Under the pieces are notes generated by a model. The model saw nothing but the letters and a program-made list of their open reading frames with translations. It was not told where the DNA came from and did not search any database. DNA of 64,000 nt from contig OX638131.1 of assembly GCA_951804985.1 (NCBI GenBank), forward strand, positions 372,001 to 436,000, in the 5' to 3' direction. This document shows positions 36,480 through 49,062 of this stretch, in pieces (within the stretch, counting starts at the first letter, position 1; each line of letters begins with the position of its first letter). The stretch is from Dryomyza anilis. Taxonomy: Eukaryota; Arthropoda; Insecta; Diptera; Dryomyzidae. The translations under genes and the position numbers were made by a program.

Positions 36480-37882
36480 TATGAGCTGTAGCTGACATTA
36501 ATCTAACTGGCTACAACGTATCCTTTTTGCTGAATTTAATAACTTAGGTTTTTCATACTTTACATCTTTGCACACACTCACATATCGAACGCCAACAAAT
36601 AACAAACAAAAATTACAAATAGCTCCAGATTCAGAAGGGTATCCGTCGATCCGGCGGCCGCTGCTTCTCACTGCATAACTGGCTGCGATGATTAATGAAA
36701 GACCGAGCGTTGGCCAGCATATTCCTTGGCATCATCAGTTTCGTTGGAGGCACAGCATGGCACAAGTACGTTCGACCTGCTGTCCTTCCCCGACTTAACC
36801 TTAACTGGGTCCAGAGCTGGCCTCCTTTAATTTATAACCGAAGAATATTGTTTGCTTTGTGTATTTCTATTTGTGTCATTCATCATTTATCATTATGAAA
36901 ATTAAAATTGGACTCAGTGAAGAGTTGATTGGATTGCCAAAGGATGCAGGATCGGCTCAATGTCCAGTGTTACATCAAAGGGGGATGAGCTTCGGAATAA
37001 TTCCTGGTCACGAGCAGTCCAGACATTACTGCCTATAATGTCTCACATTTATCACACATAACATACACTCGGGACAGTGGACAGGACGAAGGACGAAGAC
37101 TAGGCGCTCGGACAAAGTGGCGAACATTGACAGCAGCTGACACAAGGCAACGGCTGACATAAATCTAATTTGCTACTAATTAATGTTAATTTTAGGCTTC
37201 ATTTCAAGCAGTGTATCTCAAGCCGTACCACATACGCATCCTTGTTGGCCTCGAGAGTGAAAATGAGCGCCACATAAATTAACTGCTGCTTAGCGAAGAG
37301 GAAAAACGCATTTTCAGTTGATGGATTATTTGGGCCGATAACACGAAGAACATTTGTTGAATTCGTTGTTTGTGTCAGCTGCTGACAGAGAGCATTGCCA
37401 AGGAATGCGAATCTCTTTGAAGTCGGCGCTGTCTACAACAATGAATTTTTTCTATCCCATCTCAAATGAGGCCAATATGGTTGTCAGAAACGCAGAAAAG
37501 GCGGCGGATGCTCTTTTGTTGTGGCAAACATTTTGTTTAAAGTTGGCAGGACATGAAGCCTCAAGGACGTCAAACACACAGACATAAAGACCCATCAGAC
37601 AGCAAATCCGCTCTCTGTTATTTGTCGCTGTCTGCAGCCAACTCACCAAATTTGCACCCAGCAGACCGTGAACAGTGCCTAAGTTGTTGGCATTCAAACC
37701 GTTTTTATCTTGTTTGGGAAAGGCCTTTAATTTACTGAGTGATTTGTGCAGCGTTCTTGAAAAAACAAGACATTCCGAAAGTAACTACAAAACTTTTTAT
37801 ATAACTCAAAACTCATTTATAAAATACCTTAAAATCAAACTGCTAAATTTTATGTTTAAGGATGATTGACATATTTACGTCA
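36480..37882. other. GC-richer island, no gene recognised
   Basis: This repeat-free block has several short frames. The most protein-like is 36695-36898 (plus, 67 codons), with two hydrophobic segments, described under findings. The 37354-37587 and 37452-37697 frames overlap on opposite strands and are not supported. Confidence 0.35.
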
Positions 37883-38309
37883 CACAGAAATGCCTAAAAT
37901 AATGTGTAGAAAAAGATATTGTTAAATATGACAACTCAAAAAAAAAAACAAAAAAATATGTTTCCTAGAAAAGGAGGGCTTGAAACCTCAATAGAAACTT
38001 TTACCCATTTAAATCCGGGTGTTGTAACTGAAAACCTTATTCAAAAATTAGAAACATACATCCAGAATAAAATTCTGGTAAATTAATAGTATTATATAGA
38101 AATATCTATTAACCTTTACTTCCATTTGGGTTTTCACTGAGAGATATTATTTTAAAAAGAATTAAAGGTCTTTGGTTGAGAGATAATTTTTATAATATAA
38201 AGATCTTTGGTTAATGGTTGTTAGTTAACAGAAAATTCAATTGGTATCATTTAAGGGGAATTTTTATTATTTCAGAAATTGACTGGAGAAACATAAACAT
38301 TTAAAAATG
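37883..38309. other. AT-rich, possible foldback fragments
   Basis: CACACAGAAATGCC at 37882 and CACTGAGAGATATT near 38137 resemble the left termini of the foldback families. I found no right ends to pair with them. Confidence 0.3.
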
Positions 38310-38846
38310 GTAATTTCGAACATTGTGTTGTTGTTTAACAAACATTTTTTTTTGAAAATTTTCGGTCATTGTTGTTTTTGTAGAATTATTTATTTTGGAA
38401 AATAGCGATTTCTTTTTTTTTCGAAATTTTTCGAATATTGTTGTTTTTGTCGAACAACTTTTTTGGAAAATGATAATTTTGCGTTATTTTGTCGTCCAAT
38501 TAAAAAAAAAAAAATTATTTTTTCGAAAATATTCGATATTGTTGTTTTTGTCGTGTATTTGTTTTTCAAAACTTTCGAACATAGTTTTTTTTGTTACATA
38601 TTTCAGACATTGCGTTGTTTTTGTCGTCCAAAATTATTTTTAAACAAATTTTATTTTTTCGAAATTTTTGAACATTGTTGTTTTGGTTAAACATTTTTTT
38701 TTTGGAAGTGGTGATTTCAACCATTACGTAGTTATTGTCGTCCAAAAATTTGTTTTTTTGAATACATTTTTTTTGTTGAAATTTTTTCGAAATTTTTTTT
38801 TTTCAAAGTTTTTTGAACATTGTAGTTTTTGTCGACCAAACATTTT
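38310..38846 (+). repeat. degenerate tandem array, ATTGTTGTTTTTGTCG units of ~55-100 bp
   Basis: Seven units are visible, each with CATTGTTGTTTTTGTCGTCC followed by AAACATTTTT and TTTTCGAAATTTTT. Landmarks lie near 38370, 38438, 38537, 38609, 38671, 38725 and 38818. The array gives Phe/Val-rich frames (38395-39000) that are not genes. It ends exactly where the INE-1-like element begins. Confidence 0.75.
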
Positions 38847-39499
38847 TATACCCTACACTAAGAGTGAAAGGGTATATTCAGTTTGGTACGCCGTTTGTAA
38901 CACCCATAAGGAAGCATCTCCGGTATGGAAAAGTATATATATTCTTGATCAGCATGACCTCCTGAATTATCACGATTACAGAAAAAATAGAAGAGCTTGA
39001 GCAATGAAACTTTAGATTTAGATTACTTATATATCTAAGCTGTCTGAACAAGGCATTGGCATGATCAGTCTATTGTGATCTGAGTACCGACCACTTATGT
39101 TCAATACCTCATATAAAATTTACATCTATTGATCAATTTTACTGCATACGTGCTTAGGTAAACTTTTTTGGTAAAATATATATTGATTCATGCTCAAATA
39201 CATGAAAATAATGGTTTCCGGCGAAACGACTTGTGGTTCCAAAAAAAAAGTGGAATTCGGTACACCTACCCATTTGTAAATATGGGTATCAAATGAATGG
39301 AAATTTTTCAGCGATTGAAAGTTTGTAGTTATTTTCAGGATTCGTATTCCCTGGTGACCGATATACCACTTTTAATGGTAACCACACATATGTGTAGGGT
39401 ATTTATAGTCGGCTTAGACCGACTATAATTTTGATAATCCTAACTATCATAATAATACCTACTATAAAATGTTCCATGTGATCTAACCTTCTCAACTGG
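38847..39499 (+). mobile_element. INE-1/DINE-1 ('mini-me')-like element, copy 3, lacking the GTCY tract
   Basis: The start (TATACCCTACACTAAGAGTG), the TTCTTGATCAGCATGACC core and the right end (TATAGTCGG stem, then CCTTCTCAACTGG) match copy 2. After CCTCCTGA the sequence passes straight to ATTATCACGATTACAG, so the segment from the GTCGATT word through the GTCY microsatellite is missing. The remainder after the tract is closer to copy 1 than to copy 2. Confidence 0.85.
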
Positions 39500-39918
39500 T
39501 TTTTTATAAAAAAATATGTTTAATTTGTGATTTCAGGGTTTTATTTAGATATATACCCAGCTTTTTAAACAAAACTACCCATAAGTCTGTGGTCCATAAA
39601 TATTGGGAGACTTCTTAAAAATACAAATGAGAGATATATTTTGTTAACATTTACATCTAACCGAAAATTTTTAGAAATAAAGATTTCTTTCAGACCAAAA
39701 TATTTTCTTTCATTTTTGAGTTTCTACTGATTTATTTAATAAATGTTATATAGTGAGAGTTATTCAGGAACCTCTGAAAAGGTTAACTTTTATCTTTGAC
39801 CTATGAATAAAATAGAAAAGTTGTTCAATAGGATGCATACCATTAGTACAATAATATTTAAACCATTAATAAAATAGTTTGTCTGTACCAATAATTTTAT
39901 AATGCGCCCTCTGAAGTA
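39500..39918. other. AT-rich spacer, nothing recognised
   Basis: No frame, repeat family or RNA is recognised. Confidence 0.35.
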
Positions 39919-40232
39919 CACAGAAAAAAAATATCAACGTAAATATAGCAACCGACATTAATTGCATTCATTAATCAATCCAGCAATACAATTCACTAAT
40001 TTGATGAAAACATTTGTTATTGATCGTTAATTCAGCAATTATATTGGCTAAAACTGCACCGACTAAATTATTTGCTGCATTGACGTACAAATATTCATAT
40101 TAGCAAGCAGAATTGCTGAATTAACGAATAATAGCAAATGTTTACATTAAATTAGTGAATTTCATTGCTGGTTTGATTAATGAATGTAATTAACGTCGTT
40201 TGTTATATTTACGACGATTATTTTTTTCTGTG
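39919..40232. mobile_element. near-perfect foldback MITE (family F) with TA target duplication
   Basis: The 314-bp element is almost entirely one inverted repeat. The left arm (CACAGAAAAAAAATATCAAC, GTAAATATAGCAACCGACAT, TTAATCAATCCAGCAATAC) pairs with the right arm over roughly 150 bp. TA flanks it at 39917-39918 and 40233-40234. The termini are those of family A, but the interior words are ATTAATTGCATTCATTAATC and AATTCAGCAATT. No frame is present. Confidence 0.85.
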
Positions 40233-40638
40233 TATAATAGCAAGACTCATGAGTATTAATTGATTCGTAATTTCATGTTATAGTCAAATTAATTTTTTTT
40301 TTGTAATTTTTTTCCTGATCATAAATTAAAATTAATGGAATATTATTTTCTTTAATGCATAACTTACATATTTAATGAATTGAATAGACATATAAAATCG
40401 GATAATTTGCACACTCTTCACTTTTCAATAATTTAAAATGGTTGCGAAGTACATTAGAGGGATTAATAGTATTTATAACTTTATATTCAATTATATTGAA
40501 ATTATTTAAATACTATCAAATTTATTAGAAAACATTTGAATTAATAGGAAAACTGATGAATGCATGAACTATAAAATCAATGGTGGTACCATTATGTATT
40601 GAATGGGACATTTTCTTCTCCGTGTACCGATATCCACA
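40233..40638. other. AT-rich spacer, nothing recognised
   Basis: No gene or clear repeat is seen. Confidence 0.35.
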
Positions 40639-40854
40639 CACAGGGAAATAATATGTTTTGCAGCAAACATATTATGTTACATGTAATTTTAATACATTTA
40701 CAATTATTTTTGTAACTATACATAATCATAAATCATGAAATGGACGTTTAATTTGTTTGACAAATTTTGAAATTTTATGTTACAACCAATTAAAGTCATT
40801 CAATTTATGATGATTGTAAATATATAATGTTTGCTGCAAACTAATTTGTTCTCT
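40639..40854. mobile_element. foldback MITE (family E), TTTGCAGCAAAC core
   Basis: The left end is CACAGGGAAATAATATGTTT then TGCAGCAAACATATTATG. The right end, reverse-complemented, is TAGAGAACAAATTAGTTTGC then AGCAAACATTATATATTTAC. The arms are about 45 bp and the word TTTGCAGCAAA is itself nearly palindromic. The length is about 216 bp. Confidence 0.65.
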
Positions 40855-40856
40855 AC

Positions 40857-42900
40857 AAGCAAAAACGATATAAACAGTTTCTGCTTCACATCGCTTTTAA
40901 AATGAAAAACAAACAGAAAAAAACAATTTTGACTGATTTATTAAAACAAACATTGAAATATAGTACAATGAATAGAAGAATTACTGTATTCTTAGAAATG
41001 TTGAAATGGGTAAGTATTATTCAAAATATTAACTTAAAATGTATTTTTCCACGTAGAATTCTGAATAACAAGTCATCAAAATAATAATAATTAGAGCGGC
41101 TGAAAAAGCACTCGGTGATTCTATCGACGCTTAATTACAAACTCGACTCTAGTGCCCTGCTCCAGTTAGTTAAATGAAGTAATTAACGCCAATTCAATAT
41201 GCGACCTGCTGGGCGCGTTAATTACACATGTCCTGGCAGAGAGACCGACTACGGCTCCGAGCCGAGCCGATGGTGTCAAACCCCCAGCGTTTGCTGTTTT
41301 CAACACCAACGAGCACGAGTTGGTGTCAGCAGATTTTATATTTTGTAGGAGCGCACGAAACAGCGACAATGAAAACTGAAAGCTGGAACCGCAGGTACGG
41401 GCAACAATACAATGTGTTTGAGGCCACGTGTGAAATGTGTTTAGCTGTTTATTTATTCACAGCAATCTCCATAAACGCGGCCTTTCACGAGGACAGTGGC
41501 GCTTACAGGACGATGAGGACGATAACGATAATTATCAGCGACTTCAGCCGCTTTGTGATTGCGGACGAAATTACGATGTCCTTTTTACACCATGTACAGT
41601 ACAGAGTATACTAGGCGGAATGGTCGGACAATCGCTATTTTTAGCTCTTCCCAATATTAAGGCCTAATTATTGGAAAAATTGTGGCACGTAATTTAAGCA
41701 TGTGTGTTAGTTACTTTTGATGTATGACATAAGGACGACATGTCATTATTAAATAAGGCGTCAATTACTCCCCAAATAGAGTAAGTCGTGCTGCTTTCAG
41801 AGTACCACTTAAGAAACGCGCTCTGCCCAATTTACATAGTTAGGACCAATCATATCAATTTCATAAATGTCCCCCAATGTAATTACAGCAATTTCATGTA
41901 CATCCCGACGGTGCAATCGGTCCTCGGTTGAACTTATCGAGCAATAACTGTTTGTTTCCTACTTATTTTATCATCTCGCTATTCTTTTGTATTCCGCCAG
42001 GACAAGCCGTTCAAATTTAATCAAAACTCGCAGAATAAGGCCGACACCCTGAGACCCAACAATAAACAGCAACAAGGAGATGCAGACAAATAGAAGAACT
42101 GCTCCAATTCACAGGCAGCAAGGACTCCTTTGCCGGAGACACAGCCCACTTTTAGGCGCACCAGCAAGGAGCAGCCAGCATTCGTTTCTATTCAATTCAA
42201 TTGAATTCATTGAAATAAATTTTCCCGAGGAAACAAATACTCAGCTTAGACAATACAAAGCGCAATTATTATCCTTATTGAAGTGATGCTTCAGAATTAC
42301 GGCGAAGATTATTTTTCATTGCGGAGCAACGTCGCGAAATCGGAATCGGTGACGAAGAGGGAGCCGAGTGCTGTATTAAGATTCATTGAAATCATTAGCT
42401 TCTCGCTAAAGTCCTTATGCGAAATTCTTTTCCAGTGCTGGCCATATTCTCAGTCATGCTGCTGTTGCTCCTCGTCGTCGTCTTTGCATTCGGCGCTTTG
42501 ACGTTCCGACGGCATGAGGCATGACGGCATGAGGAGGAGGACTTGGCGGTGGGGAAAATGTCTCGAGGGATTTACTGATTGATAGCGATTAATTTATTTT
42601 CCTTTGAATATGCTTTTGTATATTAAATGAAAAGGAATCTGTTCGCAATGAAATTGTGGCTTTCAGAAGATATTCGATTCAGATGCGAGTGCGTCCTCGA
42701 CGGAAGGTGAATGCGATGTTGTAGGCACGGGACGGACTTCTCAGTGATATTGCGCAATTTAATAACATTTAAATTAGCACAGAAATTAAAATGCTGCAAT
42801 ATTTAGCATAGAATACTTCCAGATGAAGTCAACCGGAAAAGAGCCAAAGGAATTTTTGGTTACTCTGCATTTAAGTAGTTTTTAAAATTGACGAAACTTG
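40857..42900. other. GC-richer island (41090-42760), no gene recognised
   Basis: This long repeat-free block includes the longest ATG frame in the window (41228-41614, 128 codons, plus), which has no recognisable domain and competes with an overlapping frame at 41437-41667. 42080-42500 also holds two short frames. Typical fly intron or upstream sequence is the simplest reading. Confidence 0.4.
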
Positions 42901-43740
42901 TCGATTGTCTGAAAAGAATATCTTGATTTACTATTGAAAATAGTAGATTTCAATGCAATTAAGTTCAAACTTATTCAATCTGTCATTATTATGGAAATGG
43001 CATGAGCATAAGAGGGAACATTTCTATTCGTGATTATGGACAGATTATGACTTTAATCTCAGGACTTAAAGAGTGATTTGCAAAAACAAAGTAAGAGAAA
43101 TCATAGAATTATGGTTCTAGTTGTACATATAATATATAATTTTATTGTATTATGAAAACTAAATATTTTGAGCAATAAGTAATAGGTACACCTAAAAATC
43201 ATAATTTGTTGTGTTTGACTGATCATAACTTTGGTCAGATTAATCCGAATTTCATGTAGTTTATTTTAAAATATTAGCTGGAGTATTCTCAATATTGGAA
43301 ATACTGGATTGATAGCTGAAATCTGTACAAAGTCCAAAATATGTAGAAAAACACGAAAATGGCCATATATTACTTAATAACTCAAAAACTTGAGGCAGTC
43401 TGAAAAAACTAAGAATGAGGTCGTGATTAGAATGGATAATTATAGTTAAAAAATGCCTCCATTTGTTGTCTAGTGTAATTTACTAAGGGTGTGAACATCA
43501 AGCAAAACAGTTCTCGAAGTCGTTGTGAAATTTTTGAATATATATTTTTTAAATACGATTTTTTCTAAATTGTTTTATTTTTTAAATAATGTCGAATTTT
43601 TATGTTAAATTCCTGCAAATCAAATCACGATAATTTTTAAAAATCTACAAAATAATTTTGCTTATTATTGAGAAAAATTAAGCTTTAATATCTGAATTAT
43701 CTTGTACAACGAAAAAACGTCTTTTCAGTATTCATTATGT
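42901..43740. other. AT-rich, probable decayed repeat, nothing named
   Basis: Text such as AACTTTGGTCAGATTAATCC and TAATAACTCAAAAACTTGAG is reminiscent of non-coding transposon remnants. No ends or duplicates were found in the window. Confidence 0.3.
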
Positions 43741-45290
43741 AAAAGACCATGTTTGCAATTTGTCATCTTGTTGACATTGCGGTCGCGGTCCGCATTAGTT
43801 TCTGATCTGGCAGCACTGCACTCACCGAATGCTATCAATCGAAGAGAGGACGACGCGTTGTCGGAAACCCAAGCCAACCACGCCAATCGGAAGGAAGTCT
43901 GTGATGGATTTTTGTATGATCTTTGCTTGTGCTTGACTTTCTTGACTTGAGATGCACAGCTCTATAATGTACGAGTTCCTTGAAAAAACAGAAGAAGACG
44001 AAGAAGAAGTAAAGGAATAAGCGTCAGTAGACCTGCTGCAAAACAAACAGATTGTGCCAGTGCTGGAATTTGAACTTTCCGCCATCAATCGCCATTTGCA
44101 ATTCAATGCAAATGGCTGCGCAAAGTGAGCGGAAATCAGTTTTCATCTTCCGTCTCCACCTCGGTCTCTGGCCGTCGATGCCAAGGAGCTACCACTGACT
44201 GCTGCTGCTTCTGCTACTGCAAAATCCCAATAAAATAAAAATCCCATCGAAAAAAATATCGAATTTCGTTTTGTTTGCGGGTGATGATGAATAGGTGGCG
44301 CTCCTGTCACAGACGCGGCAGTAAAAGCAGCGTCGAATATTTGCGGAGCAAAGCGGTTGGGAATTTGATTTTATTTGCGAAATTTGCTGCACAAATATTA
44401 TAATAAATTCAAATTTGAGTAGTCGATGGCGCTGGCTCGTTATTTAACAGCCATTTTGCAAGTCTTCTTGCTTCGTTCGTTCTCAAGGGATTCGGGACAC
44501 AATGGCGCGGAGTTCGTTCGGTCGAATTCGATTTGGCGCCAGTTTCGCTGGCTAAGTTGCTTTATTGCCTAATTTCAAGGGATTATGGAAAATTGAATGT
44601 TTGTACATAACTCGTATACTTGAAAATTGGCTTTTGAAATCATAGAAGTTATGACTTCGGCAGCGGCATCCGTTCAAAGGAATTTTTGAATTTAAATTGG
44701 CTGAAGTGCCAAAGTGTAGGAGAAATCATCAGAATCGTAAGTAAAACATGTTGTCTGCGTTGCTCAGCATTGAATTTAATTACGAGACAAAGAAAGTGCA
44801 TGAAACCCAGGACGACTATGATGATAATGATGCTGTAGTCTGTGCTACATTTTTTAATGTTGCCTCCTAGTGAGGGGAGCAAAAGCCAGGAGATTGGCTG
44901 GCACCACCGGAGCAAAGTAAAGAGCAGCAGCCTGGGTGCTTGCACTCTTGTCAAAATGATTTACTCTGGCATCAAAACAATGACAGGCGACGTCAGACTG
45001 TCGCGCGGAGACAGACAGAATGGCAGTCGGGTGGTTGGGTCAGGGAATGATGCAGAGGCTGTCTTGTCGTTTGCCGTCTGCTGTCAAGTGTGTCGTCTTC
45101 ACTTTGATATTACGGCAGGAGGCGGCGGTACTCTGAGTTAAAAAGGAGTGAGACCAACGCAGAGATGCTGCTCTTCAATGCTGTCAAACTGACAGCGGCT
45201 GTCATAACGAGTAGCACAGGAATGGAAGTACTAAAAATGGTGTGCACGATTTACGTCTTTAAGGACGTTCAAAAACAACGGTGGCAGAAT
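43741..45290. other. GC-richer island, no gene recognised
   Basis: This repeat-free block has frames on both strands up to about 100 codons (43822-44106 minus, 44649-44954 minus, 44842-45141 plus). None matches a family. CTGCTGCTTCTGCTACTGC near 44200 is simple sequence. Confidence 0.4.
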
Positions 45291-45715
45291 AAATCGAGTT
45301 TTTATAACATTTTAAAATTTAAATAGATTGACTCATCGACACACTTAAACGGCTGTTTTTATTAGATAAAACATATAACATAATGTAAAAAATAAATTAT
45401 AGAAACCGGTCACAGAACAAGATTTTGAAGAGCAGTTCTTTGATATATCTAAAAGTCTGCATGAGTTGTTAATTGAGACCTAGGTAGGAGAACGCCAAGT
45501 AAAAGTAGCCGGTTGGTTTCTTATAAAAATTCAGACCTAGGACCTGTTCATTATTTTCGAGGAATCAGTCACGTATCTAGTTTAATACCGAGTTACAATA
45601 AAATGTTCAAATTAAATATTTTATATAAAATATTTTAAATTTGACTTATCAGAAATAGGTATAAATAATTTGTATACCTATTTTATATTTATTTTTAAAA
45701 ACATATCGTTGAAAT
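45291..45715. other. AT-rich spacer, nothing recognised
   Basis: 45600-45690 contains small mirror words (AAATATTTTATATAAAATAT, AATAGGTATAAATAATTTGT). No gene is seen. Confidence 0.35.
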
Positions 45716-46133
45716 CAGAAAAAAATGTACATCATATTGATGAATTGCGTTCTTCAAACCATAATTCATTGTATTGAAAATTGAATATATGTTAGAAAAA
45801 ACGATTTTTTTCGAAAAAAAATGTCGAATTTTTTTCCAACAACATTTTTTAAGGAAAAAAATAAAAAAATATATTTTTTTTCGAAGTATGTTTTTTTGAC
45901 AAATTAAATAATATATATTCATAAATATGACGTTTCAAATTCATTGGATATTTCGTTCTTCAATTGTGTGAATACGTTCTTATATATAATGAAAACATTC
46001 ATCAATATTTTATTTAATGAACGGTGGTATCAATATGATGAATCTGTTAGTTGGCGAATAAATGCATAATATTTATGAATAAATTCATCATATTGATGAA
46101 TAATTTCATCATATTGATGAATTGTTTTCTGCG
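45716..46133 (+). mobile_element. palindromic MITE family A, copy A11
   Basis: The left end reads TCAGAAAAAAATGTACATCA with CATATTGATGAATTGCGTTC. The right end has CGGTGGTATCAATATGATGA and two tandem TTCATCATATTGATGAATAA words, then GTTTTCTGCGAG. Both terminal CAC/GTG triplets are mutated and no target duplication is visible, so this is an older copy with a shortened middle. Confidence 0.75.
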
Positions 46134-47862
46134 AGACAATTGTTTTGATGCAATTCAATTAAAATATTCGTCGTTTTATTAATTAATGAAATAAATTCTG
46201 TCACTCTTCGTTTTAGTTCATTTTACGTTATAAAAATTCTAAAAAAATTTAAAATTTGGTTATAAGTTAAAAGAAAATATTGAAATTATATGAAAATATG
46301 CAAATACATAATGAAAGTGTTTCAAATTTTTATAAATTTATAGAATTCACATTTTTGATTTCCACTTTCCTTTGTGACAAAAATTTAAATTAAATTTTAA
46401 AATCGATTTCACTTTTCGAAATGTGACCATTCTATGGCATACATTTTGTGTCGCACTGTGTTACCGTTGAATGGAACCAGCAGCACTTTATGCAGCTACT
46501 GAGGGTTCCAATGTTTTGTCTGCGTCCTTCTGTCTCCTTGATTCGCAATCAAAAATTTACGCTCACAGCAATAAAAAATGAAAATTTTGCCTTAATTTAA
46601 TCACGTTGAGTGAATTCATAATCATAATAATAATAAAAATAACAAAAAGTGTGCGAATACAACGACGACATTAATGCGCAAAAGATGAGAGCGCTAAACG
46701 ACGAATTAAATTTCGTTTTCTTTTTATGCAGCTTCTGCCGCGTCCGTCCTGTCATTTTCAACATCGTCGTTTTTGATTCTTTAACACCCCCATCCTTATA
46801 AGAGCGGGCGGACAAAAGGCAAACCATTTCTCATATACGTGATTGCCGTAAACTCAGACATTTCTTCCGCAGACCAAAGGGACACGAATTGACAAAGAGT
46901 TCAATTGTTTGACAGTTTTAGAACTTATTTTTTTTATTGCAAAATATAATGTAAATATTTAGAACTTATGGCAAATAAGGTCAGGTTACCATTTTGTACG
47001 TCTAATTGATGCATTTGGTATTTATGAATCCGTCGTGTGGGAATACATCCTACGGTACAGCTTACCATGTTCAGATTCTATTTTGATGCAGTGTGGTAGC
47101 TTGTGTTGTTGTTGTTGTGACTGTCGATAGTCGTTTGTCTCCATCTCCAGTGTTCAATGCACATTGGCCGGCCGCATCGTAGGCCGGAAAGTGCGGTGGT
47201 TCGACTTAATGAATATTGAACGTTTTATGAGTTTTCGGTAAAATCTGGATTATTTTCTTACCTTAAACGTATCCGAAAATGCAGCACGTTGCAGCATATC
47301 TAGGCGCTCATGGCAGGGGTTCTGGGAGGTGGACCACATTGCTGTTGTTGTGGCTCTCCATTGGCACTACGTAGCATGGGTCATGGCTTGACGTAAGTAT
47401 TCTGATCCTGACTGCACTGCAGCTGCCGTCAGATAGAAATTTATTAGGCTCTTTTTCGAATCATTGCCTGTGGGAATTGCAAAGCTGTTGTTATCGTCAG
47501 ATACCAGATTGAGTATGGTAATGTGTATTCCCATGATGTGAATCCGGTGCATCCTTAAATGCACCCAAACTATGTATTAGCTTGGAGTAGGTTGAGCAGA
47601 GCCGACATTAGTTTGTTAATGATTAAAGTTGAGTTGACCTCTAGCCAAAGGCTGTGTAACCAATTTACATTTCTACAGATATTTTTGTTGTATTACGGAT
47701 GTAATTATTTTGTAAAATTGATTAGATGTTCACATCATAACATAAAATATAATGTATGTATCTATTATTAGATTTATATAGGTGGCAAATCAATAAATTT
47801 GGAATTAGCACTATATTGTTTATTGTTGATAAGTTTCATTTCTGAAGTTTGGTCTAAATAAA
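46134..47862. other. spacer and GC-richer island (46440-47560), possible exon-like segment
   Basis: 46134-46440 is AT-rich. 46440-47560 is repeat-free. Around 47279-47564 there are strong splice-donor-like sites on both strands (plus GAC|GTAAGTAT at 47393; minus AAG|GTAAGAAAAT ending near 47266) and protein-like short frames, described under findings. I do not call a gene because the frames conflict and contain stops. Confidence 0.35.
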
Positions 47863-48165
47863 CACAGAATAAAGAGTTCATCAATATGATGAATTTATTC
47901 ATAAATACTATGAATTTTTTCTCCAACTACCAGATTCATCATACTGATACCACCGTTCATTAAATGACATATTGATGAATGCATTCATTATATAGAAGAA
48001 CGTATTCATACTATCGATGAACGAAATATTAAATACAATGAATTTGAATCGTCATATTGATGAATGCTTTTTTTTTGTTAATTTTATTTTTTTTTTTTAC
48101 ATTTTTAATTGTCCTTAAAAAATATTAGAAAAAAATGTTATTAAAAAAAATCCGAAAAAAAAATT
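47863..48165 (-). mobile_element. palindromic MITE family A, truncated reverse copy A12
   Basis: It starts with CACAGAATAAAGAGTTCATC, the complement of the usual right end. It continues with CCAACTACCAGATTCATCAT, ACTGATACCACCGTTCATTA and GTCATATTGATGAATGC, then decays into T and A runs. The family's left half is missing. Confidence 0.75.
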
Positions 48166-49062
48166 TCGAAAAAAAAACCGCTGAGAAATCTGCGTTAAAT
48201 TCATAAGTTAGAAAATACTTTACTCACTTTTTATGGTATTATTATGCAAAACTCGATGGAATTTATTGTTTAATTTTAACCAATAATTGATGTGCTAAAT
48301 AATTGACAGCATGCTTAATAAATTTTGCTTTTTTTTGCGCTCCTTGTTGCACACTCTGCGTAATAGTCCTTCTTCCTTCAATGCCCGTTTTCTTAACGAA
48401 CAAAAATGGACCACAAATTGCAAACCATTTTAATAAAAGCTGTTCAATGAACCATTTCAGCTCGCTGGCCGTCGAAATAAAACAACTTTTTGCACTTAAA
48501 AGATTAAACTCATTATAACTATTATTATTGTTGTTGTTGTTGCTGTATTTAATTGCAATTAATCCAAGTTTGCTGCACTTTCAAAATTAAAATGTATTGA
48601 ACATTTTTGTAAAATTTAGTTTTTCAAGATTATATTGTCGATGGAAAATATTTTACAAAACGCAAAAAATGTTAAAATTTAATGAACGAAATGAAATATC
48701 GTCGTTGTAGAACTATAAGTCACCATGAAAATCGTAAATCTCAACTTTGTTGGTAATTATTACAAAAAATAATTGATAGATATTTAAAGTTGAAATACCA
48801 ATTGATAGATTCACATTTTCTGATCATTAGGTACAAATATTGAGCTCTTCGATCAGAATTAGTAAGATATATAAAGATTTTTGTAAATGAATAATAAAAT
48901 TTGATTTTCATTCTTTCTAACTATAATCCTAAGTGAACTATTTTAAACGTTTTTATTATCTAGTATTTTGTCTGTCTATTGATTTTAAACCATATGCCCG
49001 ATGAGATAGACACTTAAAATTTTAAACATTGCCTAGAACTGGATGACAATGCAATATTAATT
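48166..49062. other. AT-rich spacer, nothing recognised
   Basis: A short GTTGTTGTTGTTGCTG run lies near 48528. No gene, RNA or repeat family is recognised. Confidence 0.35.

Noticed and set aside
38395..39000. Phe/Val-rich frames
   Set aside because: They are products of the TTGTTGTTTTTGTCG tandem array and its junction with INE-1-like copy 3.
41228..41614. 128-codon open frame in a GC-richer island
   Set aside because: No domain or motif is recognised, another frame overlaps it (41437-41667), and frames of this size occur by chance in GC-richer DNA.
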